Source: an uncultured Bacilli bacterium (lineage in GTDB: Bacteria; Bacillota_I; Bacilli_A; RF39; UBA660). Taken from it: a stretch of 20,929 bases of DNA. Location: assembly GCA_934183185.1 (NCBI GenBank), contig CAKPSO010000023.1, positions 1 through 20,929 of the forward strand. Direction: 5' to 3'. Both the position numbers and the translations under genes were made by a program. Within the stretch, counting starts at the first letter, position 1; the number at the start of each line of letters is the position of its first letter. The notes under the pieces were generated by a model. The model was given only the letters and a program-made list of their open reading frames with translations. It had not been told where the DNA came from and did no database searches. Of the stretch, positions 5,660 to 12,855 are shown in pieces.

Positions 5660-7597
5660 ATGAAAGATAGTAATAAAAGTAAACAAATATTATTTTCATT
5701 ATTAGGAATACTAGGGTTAATAGTAATAATGATAGGAACAACATATGCAGTATTTACTTATACAAAATTAGGCACTACAGATAATACAGTAACTACAGGA
5801 ACATTAAAATTTATATATACAGAAAATAGTGGTGGAGGAAATGGTATAACTATGACTAATGCCTTTCCAATATCAGATAGTCAAGGAAAACTATTAGAAG
5901 GTAATAATAATATTTTTGATTTTAAAGTACAGGCAACAAATACTGGAGATACTATTATGCCATATGAAGTAACATTAAGAAAGAGTAGCGATTCAACACT
6001 AGATTCTAGTGTAGTAAAAGTATATTTAACTGATACTACAGATACAACGGAAAGAGTATTAGTAGCACCAACTAAGTATAATCAATTAGCTGATACAAAG
6101 GTAGAAGTAAATGGTAATATAGAAAAGACTTTATACCAATCAACAATAAAAGCAAATACTAGTAACTATGAAAAGAGTTTTAGATTAAGAATATGGATAG
6201 ATGAGGCTACAGACTTTTCACCAACAAAAGATAGTAGTGGTAATCAAGTATATCCATATAATGATAAAACGTTTAAAACAACAGTAAATGTATATTCAAA
6301 TGTGGATATAGAGAAAGAGACAACTACATATAAAGAAACAATATTAAATGGAACAGATCCGGTATTAAAGGATAATTTAATACCAATAAAAATAGCTAGT
6401 GATGGAACAGCAACTAAAGCAGACACAAGTAGTGAATGGTATAGTTATGCCAATAAAGAATGGGCAAATGCCATAATACTAAAAGATGAAACAAAAACTT
6501 ATAATAATGGAGATACTATACCAGAATCAAATATAGAATCATACTTTGTATGGATACCTAGATACAAGTACCAAATATTTGATGAAGGTAATTATACAGG
6601 ATTAACTAGTATTCAAAACAAAGTTCAAACAATAAACGTGGTATTTGAGAATAAAGATACAACTCCATCAAATGGAACTACTAAAGGTACATGGTTAACT
6701 CATCCAGCATTCACTAGCTTTGATTCAAATGGATTCTGGGTAGGAAAGTTTGAAACTGGATATGATGGGGCAATATCAACTAGTGCCGCTCAAGTAAATA
6801 GTGTTGATACAAGCAAAATCATAATCAAACCAAATGTATATTCATGGAGAGGCATGACAGTAGGTAATATGTTTAAAAATAGTTATGATTATCAAAGAAA
6901 CTTAGATTCTCATATGATGAAGAATACTGAATGGGGAGCAGTAGCATACCTTCAACATTCAGTATATGGATCACAAGCAAGTGTCAGAATAAATAATAAT
7001 GAAGCATATATTACCGGTTATGCTTCAACTACTGAGCCAACAACAGGTACAGCAAGTTCAAGCACATCTACTAATAGATATGAATCTACTTCATTGGGAA
7101 AAGATGGAACCTATACTGTAAATTATTTAAATAGTAAATCAAGTGTTGCATCAACTACAGGAAATAGAAGTGGAATCTATGATATGAGTGGAGGATCCTG
7201 GGAATACGTAATGGGATATACCACTAGTTCTTCAACAGTAGGTGGCTCAAGTGGAATAACTAGTATATATTCAGATTTCTTTACTAATAGTACTTATACA
7301 AAATATTGGGATAAGTATACATCAACTACTAATACACAGTATAATAATAGAATCTTAGGAGATGCAACTGGAGAGATGGGCCCATTCGGAAGTGAAAAAG
7401 ATCCAGATGGATCAAGTAGAAATAAATCAAGTTGGTATGGAGATTTTGCCAATTTTATTAATTCTAATTTTTCATGGTTTATTCGTGGCTCTCGTTGCAA
7501 TGAAGGTACAGTAGCTGGTATTTTTGCTTCATTTTATCAATATGGTGTTACAAATGGATCAGATTCTTTTCGTATCATTTTAACACCCACTATATAA
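5660..7597 (+). CDS. Surface protein: TasA/camelysin-like N-terminus, FGE/C-type-lectin-like C-terminus
   Basis: The protein has 645 residues. Residues 10-32 form a hydrophobic signal or anchor (ILFSLLGILGLIVIMIGTTYA), followed by AVFTYTKLGTTDNTVTTGTL, the start typical of TasA/camelysin-like exported proteins. A beta-rich domain runs to ~220. From ~300 the sequence resembles the formylglycine-generating-enzyme/C-type-lectin fold: FVWIPRYKY, FWVGKFETG, NTEWGAVAYLQ (~422), YDMSGGSWEYVMG (~507) and a C-terminal WFIRGSRC...SFRIIL (606-642). These domains usually bind ligands rather than act as enzymes when displayed at the surface. The last ~45 codons change codon use: every Arg before them is AGA, while all three in the tail are CGT. 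The tail matches the layout of variable regions in diversity-generating retroelement targets. A terminator follows at 7642. The ligand is unknown. Confidence 0.8.
   Translation: MKDSNKSKQILFSLLGILGLIVIMIGTTYAVFTYTKLGTTDNTVTTGTLKFIYTENSGGGNGITMTNAFPISDSQGKLLEGNNNIFDFKVQATNTGDTIMPYEVTLRKSSDSTLDSSVVKVYLTDTTDTTERVLVAPTKYNQLADTKVEVNGNIEKTLYQSTIKANTSNYEKSFRLRIWIDEATDFSPTKDSSGNQVYPYNDKTFKTTVNVYSNVDIEKETTTYKETILNGTDPVLKDNLIPIKIASDGTATKADTSSEWYSYANKEWANAIILKDETKTYNNGDTIPESNIESYFVWIPRYKYQIFDEGNYTGLTSIQNKVQTINVVFENKDTTPSNGTTKGTWLTHPAFTSFDSNGFWVGKFETGYDGAISTSAAQVNSVDTSKIIIKPNVYSWRGMTVGNMFKNSYDYQRNLDSHMMKNTEWGAVAYLQHSVYGSQASVRINNNEAYITGYASTTEPTTGTASSSTSTNRYESTSLGKDGTYTVNYLNSKSSVASTTGNRSGIYDMSGGSWEYVMGYTTSSSTVGGSSGITSIYSDFFTNSTYTKYWDKYTSTTNTQYNNRILGDATGEMGPFGSEKDPDGSSRNKSSWYGDFANFINSNFSWFIRGSRCNEGTVAGIFASFYQYGVTNGSDSFRIILTPTI
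7442..7576 (+). other. Candidate variable region of the surface protein
   Basis: This stretch encodes the end of the lectin-like domain (core WFIRG to SFRI, residues 606-639). Its codon choice (CGT, ATT, TTT, TCT, GCT) differs from the A-rich remainder of the gene. Many codons at positions expected to be ligand-facing end in T or C, as expected if template AAY codons had been changed at their first two bases. No template repeat or reverse transcriptase lies in this window, so the retroelement link is a hypothesis. Recombination with a paralogue would explain the shift equally well. Confidence 0.4.
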
Positions 7598-7641
7598 AAT
7601 AAAAAACTTTATTTAATGTTAAAAACTATAACTGTTAAAAG

Positions 7642-7678
7642 AACTTAATCACTATATATAACTGGTTAAGTTTTTTTA
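7642..7678 (+). terminator. Intrinsic terminator of the surface-protein gene
   Basis: A 9-bp stem AACTTAATC (7642-7650) / GGTTAAGTT (7664-7672), with one U-G pair, is followed by an unbroken T-run. Confidence 0.75.
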
Positions 7679-7772
7679 ACTTTTTTAAACTTTTTGCAGA
7701 CATTTACTAATTTATTTATAATAATATTATATGTATATTTGATACTATATTTTGTCTTTAAAATTTATTATA

Positions 7773-7801
7773 TTGCTTTAACTAGTAAAATATAGTAGAA
7801 T
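7773..7801 (+). promoter_or_regulatory. Promoter of the ABC-F/dGTPase operon
   Basis: TTGCTT (7773-7778) and TAGAAT (7796-7801) are spaced by 17 bases, giving a start near 7808 and a leader of about 20 nt. No room remains for an attenuating leader peptide. Confidence 0.55.
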
Positions 7802-7827
7802 TGGTTATAGTTTTGGAGGTTATTATT

Positions 7828-9450
7828 ATGATACAAGCAAAAGATGTAACACTTCGTTTTGGTAAAAGAACTTTATTTGAAGATGTTAATATTAAATTTA
7901 CAGCTGGTAACTGTTACGGCTTAATTGGGGCTAATGGTGCAGGTAAATCAACTTTTCTTAAATTACTAAGTGGTGAATTAGAAACATCTAGTGGAGAAAT
8001 TATTATTAGTAAAGGAGAAAGAATATCAGTATTAAAACAAGATCATTATGCCTATGAAGAAGAAACTGTTATGAATACAGTAATTATGGGTAATAAGAAA
8101 TTATATTCTATTATGAAAGAAAAAGAAGAATTATATTCTCATACTGATTTTACAGATGCAGATGGGATGAAACTTGCTGAATTAGAAGCTGAATTTATGG
8201 AATTAAATGGATGGGAAGCAGAAAGTGAAGCAGGAGAATTACTATCTAATCTTGGTATTCCAGTATTAAATCACTATAGCTTTATGAAAGAAATTCCTAC
8301 TAAGATGAAAGTAAAAGTATTACTTGCTCAAGCCTTATTTGGTAACCCAGATATCCTATTATTAGATGAACCTACTAATAACCTTGATATAGAAGCAATT
8401 AATTGGCTAGAAGAATTTCTTATTAATTACCATAATACCGTTATAGTAGTTAGTCATGACCGTCATTTTTTAAATAAAGTATGTACTCATATAGCAGATA
8501 TAGACTATGGTAAAATTAAACTTTATATTGGTAATTATGACTTTTGGTATGAATCTAGTCAATTAGCTTTAAAACAAATGAAAGAAGCTAATAAGAAAAA
8601 AGAAGAAAAAATAAAAGAATTGCAGGACTTTATAGCTAGATTTTCAGCTAATGCTTCTAAAAGTAAACAGGCTACATCTCGTAAAAAGATGCTTGAAAAA
8701 ATAGAATTAGAAGAAATAGTACCATCATCTAGAAAATATCCTTATATTGATTTTAAACCAGAGAAAGCTAGTGGAAAAGAAATACTTACGGTTAAGAATT
8801 TATGTAAGACTGTAGATGGTAAAAAAGTATTAGATAAAGTATCATTTACTGTATTAAAGGGAGATAAAATAGCTTTTGTGGGAGTTAATGATATAGCTAA
8901 AACAACACTATTTAAAATATTAATGGGAGAAGAAAAATTTGATTCTGGTGAAGTATTATGGGGTAAAACTATTACTAAATCATATTTTCCTCAAGATAAT
9001 TCTTCTTACTTTACTAAAGATATTAGTATAATGGATTGGATTGGACAATACTATCATATAGATGATGAGACTGTACTTAGAAGTTTCTTAGGTAGAATGT
9101 TATTTTCTGGAGAAGATGTGTTTAAGAGAGTACCAGTATTATCTGGTGGTGAAAAAGCTCGTTGTATGCTATCTAAATGTATGTTAGAAGCTAGTAATAT
9201 GTTAATTTTAGATGAACCAACAGCACACTTAGATCTTGAAAGTATTACTTCTTTAAATAATGGACTTATTAAATATGATTCAGAAGTATTATTTGCTTCT
9301 CATGATCATCAGTTTGTTAGTACTGTAGCTAATCGTATTATAGAAATATTGCCACATGGTATTATAGATAGAAGACTTCCATATGATGAGTATTTAGAAA
9401 ATAAAGAAGTTAATAAGATACGTGAAGAAATGTATACTAAAAATAAATAG
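7828..9450 (+). CDS. ykpA: ABC-F family ATPase, YkpA/YbiT type
   Basis: This 540-residue protein has two ABC domains and no membrane part, the mark of ABC-F proteins, which act on the ribosome. The first Walker A is GANGAGKS (34-41), with LLLDEPTNNLD downstream. The second P-loop reads GVNDIAKTT, with signature SGGEKARCML and LILDEPTAHLD. The first signature is degenerate (EIPTKMKVKVLLAQAL) and the second P-loop has Ala-Lys in place of Gly-Lys. Both traits are usual in the YkpA/YbiT subgroup, which also has the linker around NGWEAESEAGELL. GGAGGT at 7815-7820 sets the ATG at 7828 rather than the upstream TTG. It is cotranscribed with the HD phosphohydrolase 18 bases downstream. A role in translation under stress is inferred; an antibiotic-resistance role is less likely for this subgroup. 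Confidence 0.9.
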   Translation: MIQAKDVTLRFGKRTLFEDVNIKFTAGNCYGLIGANGAGKSTFLKLLSGELETSSGEIIISKGERISVLKQDHYAYEEETVMNTVIMGNKKLYSIMKEKEELYSHTDFTDADGMKLAELEAEFMELNGWEAESEAGELLSNLGIPVLNHYSFMKEIPTKMKVKVLLAQALFGNPDILLLDEPTNNLDIEAINWLEEFLINYHNTVIVVSHDRHFLNKVCTHIADIDYGKIKLYIGNYDFWYESSQLALKQMKEANKKKEEKIKELQDFIARFSANASKSKQATSRKKMLEKIELEEIVPSSRKYPYIDFKPEKASGKEILTVKNLCKTVDGKKVLDKVSFTVLKGDKIAFVGVNDIAKTTLFKILMGEEKFDSGEVLWGKTITKSYFPQDNSSYFTKDISIMDWIGQYYHIDDETVLRSFLGRMLFSGEDVFKRVPVLSGGEKARCMLSKCMLEASNMLILDEPTAHLDLESITSLNNGLIKYDSEVLFASHDHQFVSTVANRIIEILPHGIIDRRLPYDEYLENKEVNKIREEMYTKNK

Positions 9451-9468
9451 TATTTTTTGGAGATGTTT

Positions 9469-10611
9469 ATGGATAAAGGATTATTAAATGAAGTTAAAGC
9501 TAATTTCTTAAAAAAAGAAGCTAATTTAAGTATGTATGCTACTAAAAGTAGTAGTGGTATTCGTTTGATGAAAGAAAATCTTGATGATGATATAAGACCC
9601 AATTTTTATCATGATATTGATCGTATTATTCATTCTTTATCATATACAAGATATATGAATAAGACACAGGTATTTTCTTTTAATACTAATGATCATATTA
9701 GTAAAAGAATTATTCATGTTCAATTAGTTAGTAAAATAGCCCGTACTATTGGTAGAGCACTTAACCTAAATGAAGATTTGATAGAAGCAATAGCTTTAGG
9801 ACATGATATTGGTCATACACCTATTGGACATACGGGAGAAGCTATCCTAAATGAAATTTCTATGCGTGAATTAGGATGTATGTTTAATCATAATATTCAA
9901 AGCGTTAGAAACTATTTAACTATTGAGAGAAATGGTAATGGTAGTAATTTAACTATTCAAACACTTGATGGTATAATGTGCCATAATGGAGAAATGCCAT
10001 TAAATATATATGAACCAAGTACTAAAACAAAAGAAGAATTTATTAAAGAATATGAGGAATGCTATACTAATAAAGAAACTTTAAAGAAAATAAGACCCAT
10101 GACATTAGAAGGATGTGTAGTAAGAATTAGTGATATTATTGGGTATATTGGCAGAGATATTGAAGATGCTATAAGTATTGGAATATTAAAAAGAGAAGAT
10201 GTACCAGATAATATAAAGAAAGTACTTGGTACTACTAATAAAGAAATAGTTAATACTATTATTTTAGATATTGTGTCAAATAGTATTAATAAACCATATA
10301 TTAAATTAAGTGATCAGGTATTTAAAGCAATATTTGATTTAAAAGCATTCAATTATAAATATATTTATAGTAAAGCTAATACTAAAGAACAACTTGAATA
10401 CTATAAAAAGGGAATGAATTTACTATTTTCTAAATATTTATCTGATTTAGAGAATAATAATTATGAGAGTGAGATATATCGTATCTTTCTTGATGATATG
10501 AATTCTAAGTATAAAGAGAATAATAGTAATAAGCGAATAGTAATTGATTTTATTGCGGGGATGACTGATGACTATTTTATGAAACAAGTAGATAAAATTA
10601 TTAACTGTTAA
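9469..10611 (+). CDS. dGTPase-like HD-domain triphosphohydrolase
   Basis: This 380-residue protein belongs to the dGTP triphosphohydrolase group of the HD superfamily, which splits dNTPs into deoxynucleoside and triphosphate. The metal site is complete: His83 (IIHVQLV), His112-Asp113 (ALGHDIGHTP, with PIGHTGE after it) and Asp222 (VVRISDIIGYIGRD). The N-terminal RPNFYHDIDRIIHSLSYTRY matches the usual dGTPase segment in which Arg and Phe/Tyr contact nucleotide. GGAG at 9459-9462 is too close to the ATG at 9463, so the ATG at 9469 is chosen. It follows the ABC-F gene without a terminator or promoter. Substrate preference (dGTP or other dNTPs) cannot be read from the sequence. Roles in dNTP balance and phage resistance are known for the family. 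Confidence 0.85.
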   Translation: MDKGLLNEVKANFLKKEANLSMYATKSSSGIRLMKENLDDDIRPNFYHDIDRIIHSLSYTRYMNKTQVFSFNTNDHISKRIIHVQLVSKIARTIGRALNLNEDLIEAIALGHDIGHTPIGHTGEAILNEISMRELGCMFNHNIQSVRNYLTIERNGNGSNLTIQTLDGIMCHNGEMPLNIYEPSTKTKEEFIKEYEECYTNKETLKKIRPMTLEGCVVRISDIIGYIGRDIEDAISIGILKREDVPDNIKKVLGTTNKEIVNTIILDIVSNSINKPYIKLSDQVFKAIFDLKAFNYKYIYSKANTKEQLEYYKKGMNLLFSKYLSDLENNNYESEIYRIFLDDMNSKYKENNSNKRIVIDFIAGMTDDYFMKQVDKIINC

Positions 10612-10621
10612 GAAAAATTAC

Positions 10622-10650
10622 TTGACAAATAGTACTTTGTGTAGTATCAT
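10622..10650 (+). promoter_or_regulatory. Promoter of greA
   Basis: TTGACA (10622-10627) and TATCAT (10645-10650) are spaced by 17 bases. It starts ten bases after the stop of the preceding gene, and no terminator separates them. Confidence 0.7.
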
Positions 10651-10680
10651 TTTAGAAGAATTTTAAAAGAGGTGACAAAC

Positions 10681-11157
10681 ATGGGTGAAAAGAAACCATT
10701 TTATCTAACACAAGAGGGTCTAGATGAAATTAAGCAAGAATTAGATGATTTAATAAATGTTAAAAGACCTGCTAATATTCAAGCAATAAAAGAGGCTAGA
10801 TCATTAGGGGATTTATCTGAAAATGCTGATTATGATGCTGCTAGAAATGAGCAAGCTCAATTAGAAGGTAGAATTAAGAAACTAGAACAAATGCTAGAAA
10901 ACTATGTAATAATAGAGAAAACTGATAAAGATACAGTAGGGTTAGGATCAACAGTAGCAATTAAATATGTAGATGATGACGAAGATGATGGCGATGAGTA
11001 TAAAATAGTTGGTAGTCAAGAAGCTGATCCATTTGCAAGTAAGATATCTAATGAAAGTCCAATAGCTCAAGCTTTAATGAATAAGAAAGTTGGAGATATA
11101 GTTACAGTTGAAAGCCCAAATGGAAGTTATCAAATAGAAATTACAGATATAAAGTAA
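10681..11157 (+). CDS. greA: Transcript cleavage factor GreA
   Basis: This 158-residue protein is the usual GreA size. An N-terminal coiled coil (about 1-75) carries the acidic tip GDLSENADYDAARNEQ, in which Asp44 and Glu47 correspond to the residues that place the second Mg ion in the RNA polymerase active site. The C-terminal FKBP-like domain follows (VGLGSTVAIKYV to the end). GreA rescues backtracked RNA polymerase by stimulating cleavage of the nascent RNA. GAGGTG at 10669-10674 supports the ATG at 10681; the GTG inside that SD is not the start. An acidic loop (DDDEDDGDE, ~100-108) is a local feature. It has its own promoter and terminator. Confidence 0.95.
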   Translation: MGEKKPFYLTQEGLDEIKQELDDLINVKRPANIQAIKEARSLGDLSENADYDAARNEQAQLEGRIKKLEQMLENYVIIEKTDKDTVGLGSTVAIKYVDDDEDDGDEYKIVGSQEADPFASKISNESPIAQALMNKKVGDIVTVESPNGSYQIEITDIK

Positions 11158-11184
11158 GTTAGTGTCTAACTTATTTTATTTTTT
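11156..11184 (+). terminator. Intrinsic terminator of greA
   Basis: The stem AAGTTAG/CTAACTT (7 bp, 3-base loop) begins within the greA stop codon and is followed by ATTTTATTTTTT. Its T-tail ends two bases before the -35 box of the tig promoter. Confidence 0.75.
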
Positions 11185-11185
11185 C

Positions 11186-11214
11186 TTGTATAAGTGAAAT
11201 AATTAAGTTATAAT
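11186..11214 (+). promoter_or_regulatory. Promoter of tig
   Basis: TTGTAT (11186-11191) and a perfect TATAAT (11209-11214) are spaced by 17 bases. Confidence 0.7.
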
Positions 11215-11238
11215 ATAAGTCGTATTGGAGGGAATATA

Positions 11239-12510
11239 ATGGCAAAAAAAGAAAATAAAAACAGAATAGAATTGACTATAAAAATTGAAGGAAAAGAATG
11301 GACTACAGCAGTAGATAATGCTTTTAAAGATAAAGTGAAAACAGTTACTGTAGATGGTTTTAGGAAAGGTAAATGTCCTCGTGATATTTTTGAAAAGAAA
11401 TATGGAAAAGAATCTTTATATGTTGATGCAGCAGAAGTTTTATTAACTGATGCTTATAATAGGGTAATGGAAGATAATAAAGAAGTAGTTCCAGTAGCTA
11501 GACCAAGTGTAGATATTAAATCAATGGATGATAATGGTGTTGAATTTGGTTTTACTATTGTGACTAGACCTGAAGTAAAAGTTAAGAAATATAAAGGATT
11601 AAAAGTTAAAAAAGAAGAAGTAGAAGTAACCAAAGAAGAAATAGAACATGAATTAGGTCATTTACTTGAAAGATATACAGAATTAGTAACTAAAGAAAAA
11701 GGTAAAGTAGAAGAAGGAAATATTGCAGTTATCGATTTTGAAGGATTTAAAGATGGTGTAGCTTTTGATGGTGGAAAAGGTGAAAACTATTCATTAGAAA
11801 TTGGAAGTCATACTTTTATACCTGGATTTGAAGAAGCTGTTGTTGGTATGAAAACTGGTGAAGAAAAAGATATTAATGTTACTTTCCCAGAAGATTATGC
11901 TAGTGAAGAATTAAAAGGGCAACCAGTAGTGTTTAAAGTAAAGGTAAATGAAATTAAAGAAAAGAAAAATAGAGAATTAGATAAAGATTTCTTTGATGAC
12001 TTAGGTATGGAAGGTATTGATACTAAGGAAAAACTTGAAGAAGAGATTAAAGCTAATATTAAAGCTCAGAAAGATATGGATGCTGAGAATAAGCATTTAG
12101 ATAAATTGTTAGAAGAAATTGGTAAGAATGTAGATGTTGAAATACCAGAAGAAATGGTAGAAGAAGAAATTGATTCTATGATTGAACGTTTAGAAGAACA
12201 AATGAAAATGCAAGGTATTTCATTAGATATGTACTTACAATTTACTCATACTGATTTAAATCAATTACGTAGCCAATTAGAAAAAGATGCATACCAACAT
12301 GTACTTTATCGTTTAATGCTAGAAGAAATTATGAAACTTGAAAGCATTAAAGTAGAAGATAAAGATGTTGATAAAGAAATTGAAGAAATGGCTAAGAAGT
12401 ATAACGTAAAAGAAGAAGAATTACTAAACTCTATTGGTGGAAAAGAAATGATCCGCTATGATCTTGAAATGAGAAAAGTATTTGATTTATTAAAAGAAGA
12501 GAATAAATAA
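11239..12510 (+). CDS. tig: Trigger factor, ribosome-bound chaperone
   Basis: The protein has 423 residues, normal for trigger factor. The N-terminal ribosome-binding domain carries the signature GFRKGKCP (40-47), which docks on L23 at the exit tunnel. An FKBP-type prolyl isomerase domain runs from ~155 to 240 (GNIAVIDFEGFKDG, SHTFIPGFEEAVVGM, FPEDYASEELKGQPVVF). The helical C-terminal arms with Glu/Lys-rich segments form the rest. It folds nascent chains in the cytoplasm. GGAGGGA at 11227-11233 sets the start. It has its own promoter and a strong terminator. Cys46 within the signature is less common but lies at a variable site. Confidence 0.95.
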   Translation: MAKKENKNRIELTIKIEGKEWTTAVDNAFKDKVKTVTVDGFRKGKCPRDIFEKKYGKESLYVDAAEVLLTDAYNRVMEDNKEVVPVARPSVDIKSMDDNGVEFGFTIVTRPEVKVKKYKGLKVKKEEVEVTKEEIEHELGHLLERYTELVTKEKGKVEEGNIAVIDFEGFKDGVAFDGGKGENYSLEIGSHTFIPGFEEAVVGMKTGEEKDINVTFPEDYASEELKGQPVVFKVKVNEIKEKKNRELDKDFFDDLGMEGIDTKEKLEEEIKANIKAQKDMDAENKHLDKLLEEIGKNVDVEIPEEMVEEEIDSMIERLEEQMKMQGISLDMYLQFTHTDLNQLRSQLEKDAYQHVLYRLMLEEIMKLESIKVEDKDVDKEIEEMAKKYNVKEEELLNSIGGKEMIRYDLEMRKVFDLLKEENK

Positions 12511-12516
12511 TAGTAA

Positions 12517-12540
12517 AAGGTATCTGATGGTACCTTTTTT
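12517..12540 (+). terminator. Intrinsic terminator of tig
   Basis: The 8-bp stem AAGGTATC/GGTACCTT, with one U-G pair and the loop TGAT, is followed by further Ts. Confidence 0.85.
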
Positions 12541-12587
12541 CGTGCTTATTTTTAAAATAAATTTTTTATACTACTATTGGTGATATG

Positions 12588-12761
12588 ATGAAAGTTAAAA
12601 TATTCGATATGGAAGATGAAAAAGACTTAGAGGCAGCTATTAATGACTTTATAGATGATGATATGGAAATAGTTGATATTAAGTATCAGGTTTCTGCTAG
12701 TGTATATAGTGAAGAACAGATATACTGTTTTTCAGCTATGATTGTTTATTTCCAAAAATAA
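12588..12761 (+). CDS. Small Cse60-like (DUF2758) sporulation protein
   Basis: This short frame of 57 residues matches the Cse60/DUF2758 pattern from memory: M-x-V-K-x-F-D near the start, then a charged helix (EDEKDLEAAINDFI), IVDIKYQVSASV and EEQIYCFSAMIVY at the end. Cse60 of Bacillus is made during sporulation under the mother-cell factor SigE; its biochemical role is unknown. The SD is weak (TTGGTGAT). ATG 12588 is preferred over ATG 12585 because of spacing. It sits alone between tig and lon, after a strong terminator, so it needs its own promoter; none is convincing, which would suit a SigE-type promoter. Assignment rests on short motifs only. Confidence 0.75.
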   Translation: MKVKIFDMEDEKDLEAAINDFIDDDMEIVDIKYQVSASVYSEEQIYCFSAMIVYFQK

Positions 12762-12797
12762 CCACTAAAATATCTTTGTCAAATCATGTATATTTTA

Positions 12798-12825
12798 TTG
12801 CTTTTTTTTGTTTCGATGTTATAAT
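12798..12825 (+). promoter_or_regulatory. Promoter of lon
   Basis: TTGCTT (12798-12803) and TATAAT (12820-12825) are spaced by 16 bases, and TG at 12817-12818 extends the -10 box. I see no full CtsR or HrcA (CIRCE) operator. The start near 12832 rules out the longer reading frame from 12808. Confidence 0.65.
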
Positions 12826-12855
12826 AAAAAACATGATTTAAAAGGAGGTAGCGCC

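Noticed and set aside
8281..8340. Lost ABC signature in the first domain of the ABC-F protein
   Set aside because: A degenerate first signature and an Ala-Lys P-loop in the second domain are normal for the YkpA/YbiT subgroup, so this is not decay.
12808..12855. Sixteen-residue N-terminal extension of Lon
   Set aside because: It would be encoded across the -10 box and start site of the lon promoter. AAAGGAGG clearly serves the ATG at 12856.
12541..12855. Heat-shock operator (CtsR or CIRCE) controlling lon
   Set aside because: Only a single GTCAAA half-like sequence is present near 12778. The tandem or inverted arrangement required is missing.
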